From the NCBI GenBank assembly GCA_020064725.1, contig JAGTWJ010000019.1, positions 2,852,001 through 2,916,000 on the forward strand: a DNA stretch of 64,000 nucleotides, in the 5' to 3' direction. The stretch comes from Drechslerella dactyloides (lineage: Eukaryota; Ascomycota; Orbiliomycetes; Orbiliales; Orbiliaceae). The translations under genes and the position numbers were made by a program. The notes beneath the pieces were generated by a model. The model saw nothing but the letters and a program-made list of their open reading frames with translations. It was not told the DNA's origin and did no database searches. Each line of letters opens with the position of its first letter. The first letter of the stretch is position 1. Positions 12,162 through 25,000 of this stretch are shown here, piece after piece.

Positions 12162-13613
12162 TAGGGGCGATGTCTGTCTGCATGTATTCCGTGCGATACA
12201 TATAACTGAAGTACTTATAGCCAGCCCTGTTCTTACTGTGAACTTCGCCGGTTCCCTATATATCAGCATCGCCAGGCACGAACCCGACAAGGCCTTTTTT
12301 TTTCATTTCAATCACCTCATTATTGATTTGAGCACTTGCTTCCTTAATACGCCTATAGTTGCTCGACTTCCGCTATAAGATTATTCACTTGTCGAGTGTG
12401 CTGTTTGCCTCACAATAACGATACGATACCGAACATACATACAGGTATATCTGTGTTCGAGTAGCGTAGACGAGAAAAGCGTTTTTCTATACATATATTC
12501 ATACTATACACCACGCTTGTTCGATTCGGTCTGGAGACACAAAGCTGTGCTTCCAAATCTTCATCGCCAATAATCACCCAGCATATCAGTTTTTGTTTCT
12601 GGTGTGAGGTTCCCAACTTTCATCCTCGCCACCGAGCCGCATCCGAGGTCCGTCTCTTCGGATCCGTCCTTTCATCGCGAACTGTTGGTGTTGGACAAAC
12701 AGGGCTCTCGGAGTCTATCAAAGCGAACCAGCAAGGTATGTTCCGTATAAGTATTTTCACTCCCCTCCTGATCGAACGGCTGGTTCCGACCAGCCCAGTC
12801 CATCAGGATGAGTCTCGCTGTACAGCAGAGCCTAACCGGCCGTATTTGGAAGTAGACAAGCTGCGGAATCGTCCCGGATAACCCAGCTTCTAATACACCT
12901 TGTTCTCGGTAAGAGATAATTTCTATATTCCCATGGGTTCAGCCAGTTCGTATTCGGCCGTAGCGAGATGCGCTCCATGAGGTCCATGCCTGAGCGAGCG
13001 AACTCCTAGATGTGTGTATAGAGAGAGTGGTGACCGAGAAGTGGAAGAGATTGATCGGAGAGTGAGCGTAAGCACAGGGGTGTATGCCTAGCACCAATCA
13101 GTCTCGCCGTCTCGCTGACTGCTTACATGGGTCTTCCTCTTGTCCTTTCTCGTCTTTTTACTATCGTGCTCGTCAGAAGCCTCAATCCGTTCCCGATGCT
13201 CGCTTTCTTATGAGCGGGACTGACATCGCATCACCACCGCATCACCACCGCCTTTGAACAATATACACCTTCACTTCGTTCTTTCCCGTTACACTTCAGT
13301 TGTTCTTGAGCACCCGTGGACAGAGTCTTACAGTTGCCCTCCATTCGTCCACGCGAGCCATGCTGACATGAAGTCAAACCTGCCAGTCACAGTCTGCAAT
13401 TGTGCTAAGCCCGAATAAGAGAGCAAAGCGGTAGCGGTAGCTTCTGCTGACCCAGTTTCTGCCCTGCCGGATCTCACCGGCCAGCAAGACTGCGAGAAGA
13501 TCGGGATCGAGATCAGGACACGGCCTCTGCCAGTCAAGACAGAACAACGTCAAAGTCGAGACGAGACGAGCGCAGAGAAGGAGAAGAAGAAAGAAGGAGA
13601 GGCGTCGGCTCGG

Positions 13614-13680
13614 GTATGTTCCCCAGCCGGCCGCGGACGCCGTTGGCGTTTGTTTGCTGACTGGCGTTTGTCCCACGCAG
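13614..13680 (+). other. Probable 5' UTR intron of the C2H2 gene
   Basis: Donor GTATGT, internal TTTGCTGACTGG matching the fungal branch point, and acceptor CACGCAG define a 67-bp intron ending 60 bp before the ATG at 13741. The signals are as good as those of the coding introns. Transcription itself is not shown. Confidence 0.55.
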
Positions 13681-13740
13681 CCTTGACGACACCCCAACAC
13701 ACCAACGCACCAACACCTCAACTCAACTTGTCCCCCCACG

Positions 13741-15218
13741 ATGGAGATTCATGAGCTCATCATTGACGAGCGCCATGCGCCCAAGCAGTTCCCCTGCGAT
13801 TGGCCCGACTGCAACAAGGTATAACTACAGCTGTCTGTCCTTGCCATTTGATTAATGCTGACCCGGCCGCTGGGCATCAGAAATTTAATAGGAAGTCCGA
13901 CCTCCAGCGGCACCACCGCATTCACACAAACACTCGTCCCTACGCATGCACATTTGCTGGCTGCAAGAAGAGCTTCATCCAGCGCAGCGCCCTAACGGTT
14001 CACATTCGAACGCACACTGGAGAGAAGCCTCATCAATGTGAATTCATCGGATGCGGCAAATGCTTCTCAGATGTACGTTTGCTGCTGCGAGTTCCAGTAT
14101 CTTGCTGAATGTTCCGAATCTGACCCGAATAACTCCCCATAACAGTCGTCGAGTCTGGCCAGGCATAGAAGAATACATACCGGGCGGCGACCATATCTTT
14201 GCGGCGCCCACAGATGCGGGAAGAGGTACTACCCATCGTGTTTGACACATTACCATCACTAAGCCGGGCTAACAAATGGCGCGGTAGTTTTTGCAGGAAA
14301 ACTACTCTGATAAAACATGCCCGCAGGGCACATGGCATTGGTCAGAACCTGGACGTCTCAGATGATGATTCGGAGAACGAGGAATTCACCGCCTCTGAGC
14401 AGCACGGGAAAGCCGGGTCGTTGGCTCGCTCAAATCGACCCAATGGTTCGGAAAATATACCCCAAAGCGAAGGTCGACATCTCAGCCTCTTTCGACCCGA
14501 GCTTTCCCTTCCACCAAGTCCTCGGGCAAGCTCAGCATCAGTCGGCTTCCATGACACCTACCCCGGAGCCGTCTATCACCCTTCGCAACAGAACGTCGTC
14601 TCCGAACACCCCATGACGCCGTCGAGTCCCTACTGTTTCCAAGACGGCGCCCCCCAAAACCATGTTTCGCCGTTCCACAACCTTCCTCGATCCTGCGCAG
14701 AAGAATTCATGCCGGCCACTACCACAATAGCTCAACATCCTACCGCTGCGCCTTATAACCCCAATCTTCGTATCATCTGTACCACCAGCAGTCCCTCTCA
14801 GCAAACTCTGGTTGCAGGTCATTGTGTTGGTAGCCCGGGCGAGCTTTCAAATTGCTCGACTGCTACTAGCGGCGCCTCTGTCGACTACTTTTACCGCAGC
14901 CCCGCCCTCAACTCATCCGCCGTCGAGAGTGTCGGCAATGTAGCTCTCTTCATGCAGCAATCTAATACACAGGACGGTATCTCGCAGCCTATCCAGGAAC
15001 ACAATATCACCGAGATGCCCCTCACCGTCATGGCTCAACCCCAGCAAGCAAACGCTGGGCTGTGGTACGGTTACTCACAATTCGATCAGACCCAGTTCCA
15101 GAACGGTGACCAAAGGGTCTATTACGATAATAGCACAATCGAAGGGATCGCTCCTACAAAACCATCCCCCGAGGTTGTGATACATCCACTTCTGACGCCA
15201 AGAGCTTCTCTATGCTAA
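13741..15218 (+). CDS. Four-finger C2H2 transcription factor
   Basis: Four exons (13741-13818, 13881-14072, 14146-14225, 14288-15218) encode 426 residues. Four tandem Krueppel-type fingers occupy residues 19-132, with ligands C19/C24/H37/H41, C49/C54/H67/H71, C79/C84/H97/H101 and C109/C114/H127/H132. Linkers are of the TGEKP type. All three introns fall inside finger coding sequence (first, third and fourth fingers), so the fingers appear only after splicing. The C-terminal 290 residues are Ser/Thr/Pro/Gln/Asn-rich with an acidic patch just after the fingers (DVSDDDSENEE), as in activation domains. It is a nuclear DNA-binding regulator. The target genes are unknown, and I do not recognise a named orthologue with confidence. 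The about 8 kb gene-free upstream region and a 5' UTR intron suggest elaborate control of expression, as is common for developmental regulators. Confidence 0.9.
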
Positions 15219-16043
15219 GACCACCAGAGAGCAAACTTCTCAACATCCCTATCGACCAGGCATTTTATACTTGTCTGGCTCTTCCAATCATTATGTTTCT
15301 TCCTTGCCTACGTTCATTTAATCGACAATATATAATATTCCCGTACTTATCAACCTTTGGACGCCTAGACTCCTTTTTTTTTTTTTTTTTTTTTCGGTGG
15401 ATATTATGCCTTTGATGTGGCGTTTCATGGTGGACGGCGAGTGGCATCTAGCGAAATATGAAAAGGCGTTGGGTTTCTTATCAGACTCGCATTTCCTTTT
15501 GTCTGTGTTGGTTCTTAAGTTTGTTTGTGCTATCTAAAGGTGCGATGCGCGTTTATTCTCATTGATGCCACCTTCGGCATGAAATACTTCTCCTGTAAAT
15601 ACGATACCCGTATATTGAAGTACCGAGGGACTTTTACTGGTTTTGGCCCACATATATATACTCAAGACCTTAAAAAAAAACCATATTTCATGATTTCCTA
15701 GTCGCAGCCCCTCGAGGGGGAAAGGGAGGGTAGAGAGAGATCACTAATGACATGCCATGAGCTTGGAATCGGGAATCCTCTACAAAGTTACGTCTTCGTT
15801 TAAGAGAAAGCACAAAGCAGCAGCTGGCACTACCTTTATTTGTGGATTAAAACTATCAGAGTTAAATATTCAGTTTGCTCCACGCCCTTTTGTTTGGAAG
15901 AGTTATATGCTTATCGATACCTCCTGGAGCAAAAGCTAGGGGAAGTGACTAGGTACTTAAGTTTGCCGGCTCGAGCTTGTGCGCTCCTAACATAATCGAC
16001 TTGCTCACGTCCCCGGCCCAACTTATCTTTTTGTTCTTCTGAA
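15219..16043. other. Convergent 3' intergenic region
   Basis: This lies between the 3' ends of the C2H2 gene (+) and vps13 (-). It contains a T21 run at 15374-15394 and AT-rich sequence fitting two 3' UTRs. I see no additional gene. Confidence 0.5.
15374..15394 (+). repeat. Poly-T tract (21 T)
   Basis: Homopolymer about 150 bp past the stop codon of the C2H2 gene. It is probably in its 3' UTR or terminator region. Confidence 0.7.
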
Positions 16044-19000
16044 CTATACAATTTCTTGGTTCTTTGCGTTAAAATTGTTGACTGCCAACGCAATTTTGTT
16101 GTAGAGGAACTGTCGACTTGTGTCGGTGCATGGAATAAACGGGCCCGTGACACCACCTACATGGGCAAATTTGCTCATTAATAAATTAGTTTACCTAAGG
16201 GTGTGGGCAACCTGGGAATACATACCTCGGAGCGATAGAGAGATGCCAGTCTTCTCCATGCTGATGGTTTGAAGATCTTTCAAGGGCACATCCCATTCAC
16301 AAACGAGCTTCTTTGATTTTACGAGCATGATCCGACTAGGAGATATTGACTGTCAATGGGCAGAACGAGGGGGAAACTTCCTAGATAAAGCGCTATCACT
16401 CACCTATACGTAAGCATGACTACAACATCTTCCCCAGGAAGCTCAAGATGCGCAATGTAATCCTCATCGAAATACTTCCCGTTATCCAGTTGCTTCAACC
16501 AGAACTGGCCGAGCGCCTCCCTCTGCGAATATGGGCGAACAATTCCATCGCGGCCGACAAATCTCGTCAGTCGGACTCTCTCTAAGCCCTCTGCATCGAA
16601 TACAGTCGTTGTATTGCGTATACCCTCCGTCACGTCTAAATTTTCCAAGTATTAGCGGTGATGTCTTGTGCTACAGAGTGAACGACATACTTGACGCAAG
16701 ATCAAAAACGCCGATTGCGGGTTTTGTTGCTAGCCCGACAACTCCCTTTCCGAAACCTTTGATGAATCCAGCAACCCCTTCACGTTCAGCTCCTTCCAAT
16801 GGTTTTCGGGCCAAACCTCCGACACCGCTTGCGACGCTAGTGATGAAAGAGTTTGCGCCACTCGTGACCCCATACAAAGCATGCTTTGGCCGGTTCCGTG
16901 ACCTTGTCATTCGCCGGCGATCTTGAAACTGTTTATCTAAAGTTGCAGCAGAGAGACCTGTAGACCGGTTAGACATATAGAAGCTCTGGGCCGGGTTTCT
17001 GAGTCTAACAAACCTTTCGAGATGCTGCCAGTCACCTTAGACAAACTATCTGATAACCCAAACACAGACTTTTTAACGAAGCTGGTTGCCCCTTTGGCGA
17101 TGCCGATGCCAAGTTCTTGAGGTCGGTCAGTCATCACAAACCCTTGGTATGGCTCGTAGAATATATCCATGACCCCGGAGCTTATATTGTTAAAGAGTCC
17201 CACGGGGTTGCCTAGAAAATCAGCAGATCCAAGTATCTTGTGAACCTGATACAGGAATTCTTGGCTGTAGTGATCTTGAACCCGCTGCAACAATATCGGG
17301 ACCGAGACACGAACGTTCTCAAGCAACAGCGAGTTGAGCTTGACTGGTGCATCGTTGATGTTCCCAATGGCCATGGTTAGCACATTGGCAAAAAACATCA
17401 GGGGATTCCGCGAGGATGTTTTATCTTCGGCGTTTATTCTCTCCGTTCTGACGAAGGATAAATCCATCTGTGCTGGTTGAATGTGGAGAAGCTCAAAATA
17501 TACATCCTGTCCAGCTTCGGTTGTTTTCGGCTCGGGTATGTCTAAACTGTTATCACACAAGATGTCTTCACCTTCCTGGGCCCAGCTTGCGCCAGGAATT
17601 CTTGAGAAGTCCAAAAGGGCAAATATGAAGTCCTCGTCAATTTCTACCGTCATCTGCTGCAGCAAAAAAGTGGCGTATTTGATATAAAGCACCCCGTATG
17701 CTGCAATCAGGTTGATTAGCCCACGAAAGGAACGAGGACGACCGCTGGGTCCAACTTACAATCGTCTTTGACTCTTGTCACAGCCGTATGGAACGAAGGG
17801 TGGACATCCATTTCCTTCCCGGTCTTGGGGACGACACTTGGGTACAGCAAGATCGGGAAAATGCCTCCGTATAGCTGGTTATCGATTTGGATCCACTTGA
17901 CTACCAGATTTATTGTCTGATAGATATTCGATTCGTTATATTTGAGCTCCATCCCCCGAAATGTAACATAGGCGAGCTCTTTGAGGTGGCTGTTGATCAG
18001 AGATATCCCGATTCCTGCAAATCGAACCTGGGTCTTGAACGAAACCTCCCCGTCCTCTTCTTGGACTTCAAATCCGGAAGCCGAACTGCTTGACATGCTA
18101 GTCTGAGATGTATTTGGCTTTGGCTTATAGATGCTTTTCGACTGTTTGTAGTTACACAGGATCAAGGTTTGAGTAGGTCCATCCGCTGCAACGTTGATGT
18201 CGATAATCTTCAGCTGTGAACCACCAGGTTTGGCGGGAATCTTCATGGGAATCTAGCGAAAATACGCATCAGAATACGAAAAGGGCGTCGGGGCAGGCAC
18301 TTATATCCTTACCAAATTGCCGATCTCAGAGAGGCGAATATGCCGCTCTTTTCCATTGGACGAAAGTATTAATTCTTTCTTTTTTGCCGCCGGAAAATCC
18401 CATGCGTAGGGCATGATACTTCGGGGGGGAAGACGGTATCGGATCGGGCGGAAGTTCGTGTCATTGTTGGATGAATCGTCGTCTTCGTCAATATGGGGAT
18501 CCTGTTGGCATGGCCATCGTTAGTTTACCACTGGATTGTTGGTAGTTAGGATCCTGACATACCGCCTGCCAAAATGTGAACTCAGCGTCGCTCTCGTTTC
18601 GCATAGAAAAGGGCCAGCTTTTCGTCTCCATGCTGATATGCAAAAATATCGTAGCATGCTCCTGAAGTATCTCTATTCTGACTAATCGTTGTTTTCGGTC
18701 AGATTTCGAAATTTTCACATGGATAGTGCCGACATCCGAGATGTTGAAAGGGGATGTCCTTCGTGGTGATGTGTTAGCGGTAGCTATTGTAGAAAGTAAG
18801 GGACTCAAGCTCCGCTGCACTCATACCATTGATTGTTGAAGCCGGGGAAGCATAATGTCAACTGTTTCTCGTGCGTTTGTCTAAGGAAGTGGAGTGGAAG
18901 TAGGTCCCCCGGTTTCACCGACATGATCCTGTTCGAAGCCAACTCTCGGACGTTGATTTCTTCTGAGAGCTTACTGTTGATGATGAAGCGGGGAGTGAGT

Positions 19001-22000
19001 GTCACTATTTTTGTCATTTTGTACTAAGAGTGCAAATTTTAGTAATATATAGCATTTTGTTTATTGAGTCGGGGTATCAATTTACCTTCCCTTCGCCTTC
19101 AGTAACAGATATACCGATGTGAATTTCTTCCTGTTTTGATGAGCTTGCAATGACGACGTCGTCTATATTACCGATTGCCTCAAAGCTTACAGGGCGGCTC
19201 CATGCTGAATCACCAATTTTGAGGAGTGCCCGATTTCTGCGATCATCAGTCGGATATGAAAACATGTAAGGCAACGCCTTTTTTCGATTCGAAACATCTG
19301 GAGAAGTGTTAACTGGAAGTGAAGCTCTTTGATATTGTATATAAAATCTTGCTATCGCCATACCTGAAAACGACTGCCCCGCCGCCGGTCTAGCTTGCTG
19401 CATGGAAGACTTGGCCTTGACAAAAATCTCGAGGCCTGTTTTGTTCAGGAGTAGAAATGGGCTGTATACAGAAACTCTGAAAGCACCGCCTGCGTTGGGA
19501 ATCGGGCTACATATGTGTTAGCATCATTGGTATTTAAACTCTAGAAAATGCTACTTACTAGTAATGAAGCCGTAATTTCAAAGAGAGTTCGTGATTGTCT
19601 TTCAACGACAGTGATGTTTCGCGCTTGAAATCGTCGCTGTTGGCAGAATTTATGATTGCGTACTCGCTTTGATCGAATGCTAGGATAGTCAGCTCTGGGT
19701 TATCGCATTTTTTTATTACGGTTGCCTTACCACTGTCTTGCATTTCGATGCTCATGAGGAGAAGATGAGATAACTGAACCACATGCACGGGACTTAGACC
19801 GCCCTTTCTCAGGAAGTTTGTCCAGTCCTTTTTGGTATTTCTGTCATAAATTCGATACTTGAAATCGTAAGGAAGTAGATTTTCAATCTCAACTGGCGCT
19901 GATAGCCTAACACGCATGTATGGATATTTTCTGGCAAGCAGGGTTAGCGGCGGTAAAGTAGATAAATCTGCTCGGGGGTCGTCCTGGTACCTGATTAAGG
20001 GATCGGTCTTATCGAAATTAGCATGCATGTGAAAATAGAATGGTGGTGCAGCTTCTTCCTCATTCATGCAAGTGAGCATCTGGGTCGGTGCCCCGCGAAG
20101 GTCCTCCCAGTATATCCTCCCGTCTGACCAGTGATATCCAAACCCAGCTTCGGATTAAAAAAGTTAGCGTTTGTGAAAACATATCGATTTTGCGGTGCTT
20201 ACCATCTGGCCTAACAACTGCAGAATTATAATAAGCTGCTTCCACCGGAAATGGGCGGGCATCTCCCGGCTTAATCTTATACAGTCTTGCGACATGGGCT
20301 CTGGTGGAGTCCAGAATACCCAGTTCGATAGGAATTTGTGTGTTGTTCTCGATCAGGAGAGGGGATCTGAAAGTGATGTACTTGACATTATCAGTGCCAA
20401 GATGGACTTCGCAAAGAAGTCTATGAATGATTTTGTTCGCGCGTGGCCGCAGTGCGTATGTCTCTTCTCCTTCCCTGTTAACTGGGATCTTGGTGATGCT
20501 TTCAAAGGGAGTATCCTCTAATTTGACACCAACGACGCCACTTCCGCCTTCAGGGTTGAGGTTCTAGAAAATATCAACCCATTAGCATCTTTCAAGTATC
20601 ATTTTAGGTTGCTTGCCTTGCCTCTCGCATTTTCTCCCATTCCTCAAAACGCCATGGTGATTCTTCCTCGTCTGCTAATCTCTTGGCCATGGATGTGCCT
20701 GAACTGGATTCCATGTCGGCCCATACGTGAATTGGGTATCCCGTGTGATTCCTGATCCTGTAAGGAGCATCTGCCCCTCGCGGCTTTGTTAAAACGTCGT
20801 CGCTTTGAGACAAGAACTGGGCTGCCTTTGACACTAGAACAATGCTTTGGGTCGTGATTGTGAGCTCCATCATCTTCCTCGAAAACAATTCGATGACTAA
20901 ACGATCGGGACTCATCGAGCGAGAAACCTATCAATTGTCAGCCTCTGAAGACGCCGGCCGATTGAGATCAGGTACTTGCATGAACGCCTAGTTGCCATGG
21001 TTCTATTAGCGGCTCCCAGGCTGATTTCGAAAAATTATAAATGTTCACAAATATTTCTATATTAGTGTCGCCGTTCATCTAGAAAATCAGAAGTCAGCCT
21101 CACGCCTGGCTCCAATTGTACAAGATACTGTCCTTACCTCCGACGACCAATTACCAACCCTAGCGGTAAAATGCTTGATGCTAAGATCCAGCAAGGGAAG
21201 CTCATGTGTATCCCCAATCAAAATGACACGGAACCCGTCAATTGCAACGACCATCTCTTCCTTGTTCAGGATCATAGAAGAGAGAGATGATTCTTTCGCT
21301 TGAATGTTGGGAGAAGTCGCATTGCTCGCCTGTATCTTCATCTTTGACCCTGTTATAGACCTGCCCATCGTACTCTTCCTCGCCGAGCTAGAAGCGCGGG
21401 GCCTTTTTGTGATTTGCTTTGGCACATCAACTTGCTCCTGTGGGGTTCGGGTACTAGACAGCTCGGACGCTTTTGAGACGATTTGCATCGCAAGCATTAT
21501 GTCTCTGAGAGATACCCGTAAGACGAGCGGCTCGATGTTGACTGATACGGAGGTAATTGATTGTCCATCACCAACGGGCCGCGTCTCCATAGACGCTTTT
21601 GCACCGAAGTCATCCAGTATCCGCAATCTGGTGGTTTCAAACTTGTCCATTCTACACAGGAACATCCCAACTTTGCTGACCTCCAGGGTAAGAGCGTTTT
21701 GTTGTGCGACAAGGACCTGCTTAGTCCCCAAGACAATGGCTTCAGAGCTGCTGCTCTCTGGATGAGCAATCAGTATTACCTGAGCATCGACGATGTTAAT
21801 CCTGAAAGATGTCGTCATCTGGTTTTCTGTGTTTTGTTTCGGAGGTGGTGGAATAGGTACTTGTTGCCTGCGACTGTCCAGTTGGGATTGCTCTTCAGAT
21901 TCAGAGGAAGTGTCATCGCCGCTAGAGACTTCAGTGCTTGAGATGACTTGGTCTACTGGGTTCGTATCGTTCATACCAATCCCAGTTAGGATGAAATCCC

Positions 22001-25000
22001 TCAAGGCAAATAGATAGTCTAGTGCGAAGATTATTCTGGGGCTATCGATTGTTAACATTACGATGAGATGCCGCTCGGTCTGCCCTGAGATTGTGATGCT
22101 GGCCATAAATTGTGAGCCATCCGTAATGGTAGATGACATTATCCGGCGATACTTGTTGCTTTCTTTGCGGCGGCTATCATTAATTGTGAATGATTGAATC
22201 AGAACCTCGGACTCCATTGACCCATCGCTCATCATTCGTAATTTGATTTTCGTCTTGTTCAAGGAGAATTTGGACAAGCTTGCTGCGGCAGTATCGGTGA
22301 TCGGCTCTGATGGCAATGATAGGAGAAGTTCTAAACTGATATCCCCCATGGTGAGAATAAGGTCCATTTTCGTCCAGATGCCAGAAACTACGGCCAGTTC
22401 AGGGTGGAGATCAGACGAAGGAACGCTGATCCTGGATTCGGAAGATTGAGCTGTGGGATTCGGGTCACCCAACGGTATAGGTTCGTCAAAATCGGGAAAA
22501 TCTGTTGGGACAGCTTCTTCAGGGTCTGCAGCAAACACGGCCGGTATTGAGCGACTCAAGTCCACGAGGATTTGAAGTTGACTTTGCGACAGCTTCATTT
22601 TCAGGTCTGACATTGAACCTTGAATCTAGTTATTCTTAGTCAATTTCGATTCTAAGTTTGGGGAGGGAGTAGGAGGGATGGTAGGATTACCTCTATGTCA
22701 GGCCGCTCTAAATTGTCTTGGTGTTCAAGATAGTTGATGCTGAATCCAAGATCAATCTTGTCTATCATCTCGAGCTCTTCTATAACATCGGTAGAGAAAT
22801 GGAGTGCCGATATTAGCTTGACCTTCCGGATTCCTGCCTCGATTTTGTTGACTACTACTGAGCTCCTAGAATCATCTAATGGACAAAACTTGTTCGATGC
22901 ATATATTTCACCCAAAAATGCTGTAATGGTGTCCATGCCAATCCGATCGCTCCGAGGGGCTCTGGGGAAAGTAATGATAGGTGTTTGTATAGTGATATCG
23001 AATTGAATCCTGTTCGCTCGCTGTTGCATCTGGTTGGCTTGATTGACTGCTGCTTGTCTTGCTGCATTGAACAGGGCTTGCATCCGTCCAAATTTGACCA
23101 TAAAGTTGACAATTTTGCGAAATGGTTCTTCCACAAAATTCACTCTGATAGATCCGGACTTCAAATATATTGAGGTATCATACCCAGGATATGCTGTAGA
23201 CTGTTCAGGATCAAAGGTTTCATACCGAAAGTCAGCCAAGTTGTCTCCGTCGATGGTCATTAGTTGTCGTAGCTTTGAGTCCTTCCCGGCACCTTCATTG
23301 ATATCATCCAGTAATGAGAAATTCCCTAGCCTCGCGCCGATGCGCATAGTTTTTCCCATTAGAAAAATGCCGATATCAGCAGATGCGAGGCTTAATGTAG
23401 CTAAGCGGAGGCCGTCGTTGTTCAGAATAAGGGCGATGGTAGACAGATCTATCTTGACGCGAATTTTATCGGGGTGGAGGTCTCTTTCTACTAGTTCGTT
23501 ATCACTGGATTCTCCACTGCTCAAGCCTTGGTCTGAGATTGCAGGACTCGTGGCTGGTTGTTGTTCCTCTTGATTGGTAAATGTGGTAACGACAAAATCC
23601 AACAGGGTTAGTAAAGTTGTTCGAGTGATTATGACGTTGATAGTAGAGATAGAAACGTCAACGTTTGTGTCAATGCCTTCATACACAGTCATGTACTCTG
23701 GTGAGTTTTTGTTGACTTTCGCGTATTTGATGTGTATTAAGCTTTGAGCGTTGTTTTCCGAGTTCTCCGATGTCACGATACTCTTAAACTCTGGTGATGG
23801 ATCCTTGTCAATCTGGTCCTCGAGATTCAATGTCTTGAGAACGACATCGGCAACGATCTCGTAGGGTCGAACGTAGAAGTTGAGCATGAAGCCATTGGCT
23901 ACTAATTCCGCGAGTGGCCTGTCTGGCTTCTGAGCATCGGATTCAGCTTTGAAGAGGGAACCTTGCAGGCGGTCTACTCGGAACCAGAATTCGAAGGTCT
24001 TTTGGTGAATTTTGGGTGCATCCTTAAACAGAGCGTCTTAGTGAGGATCGAGAAAATGTGATACGATACGGAAACCTACGGAAAAGTTGCCTTCGGAGGC
24101 TTCGGTGAAGTCGTCCTCACCCTGGCTACTGTCATCTGAGTCCTCATCAACTATCAACAACGCCTGTTCTTGAGCGGAGAAACGGAAACGTGAATCGCGT
24201 GGAACTTGTTCCGGTTTCTTAGCGCTCTTCTTGACGATCTGTTCTGTCGACATTTTCTTCTCAGTATCGCTATCCTCGAATTTTGGAACAGCCACGTCGA
24301 TGATGCCCATCAATGTTTTGTACTTCCTGTCTGAAACGCTTGCGTGGAGTACAGGAAGATGCCCCGATATCCGAAACTTTGTCAAATTTGGAGCTTTTGG
24401 TAGGATAGATATCTCGACTGTGAAATCGATGTTGATCCGGTCGACAATATGCAGTTGTTTAGTGTCATTCTCTTCACTCAGTTGTGCTATGGTCTCTTCG
24501 ACTGAGGGCCCGATAAGGATCTGGGTGGCGTGCAGCTGCAACAAAAATTTGTCGTACATGAGGGATTCAAGCTTTTCATAGTCCGCTTCAGTATATTGGG
24601 TGCTTTGCTTCGCCTGGATCTGCTGTACAGCATCCTTCTGCACCAAATCACTCACGAGGCTGACGTGACCTGCGTCTATGACCAAGCAATTCGCGGCATG
24701 AGTGGTGACATTTTCCGGGATCACTAGGAGTGGGGCCTGAAGATCTAACTTGGCGTTGATTGTTTTATGCTCTTCCAAGGCGAATTCAAGCCCCGCTCTT
24801 GTCTGTTGCCTCACGGCTTCGACTGTCGCCCCCGCTGTTTCCATTAGGGCACCGATAGATTCCATATGACGTTCTGGTGGTTTGAAGAATCGGTATATTT
24901 CCTCCAAGAATCTCGGATTGTAAATAACCTCCATGCTCCGTAATTTCGCAGTTACCGCGGAATCCGCACTCTCGTCCAATGGGTTTCTTTCGAAGGTTGC

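Larger units (their letters stand above)
5745..13740. other. About 8 kb region without a supportable gene
   Basis: Open frames here reach up to 256 codons but have no recognisable domain, mixed low-complexity composition and no family motifs in any frame. Visible structures are two TACCTAGGTA palindromes (6147, 6315), a T15-G11 run (7961-7986), pyrimidine-rich TTCTTC stretches (about 11460-11500), a (GGT)9 repeat (12135-12161) and a probable 5' UTR intron (13614-13680). It lies between divergent mad1 and the C2H2 factor gene. It is most simply read as the long regulatory region and 5' UTR of that factor, possibly with non-coding transcripts or an eroded element. I see no transposase or reverse-transcriptase remains. 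Confidence 0.5.
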
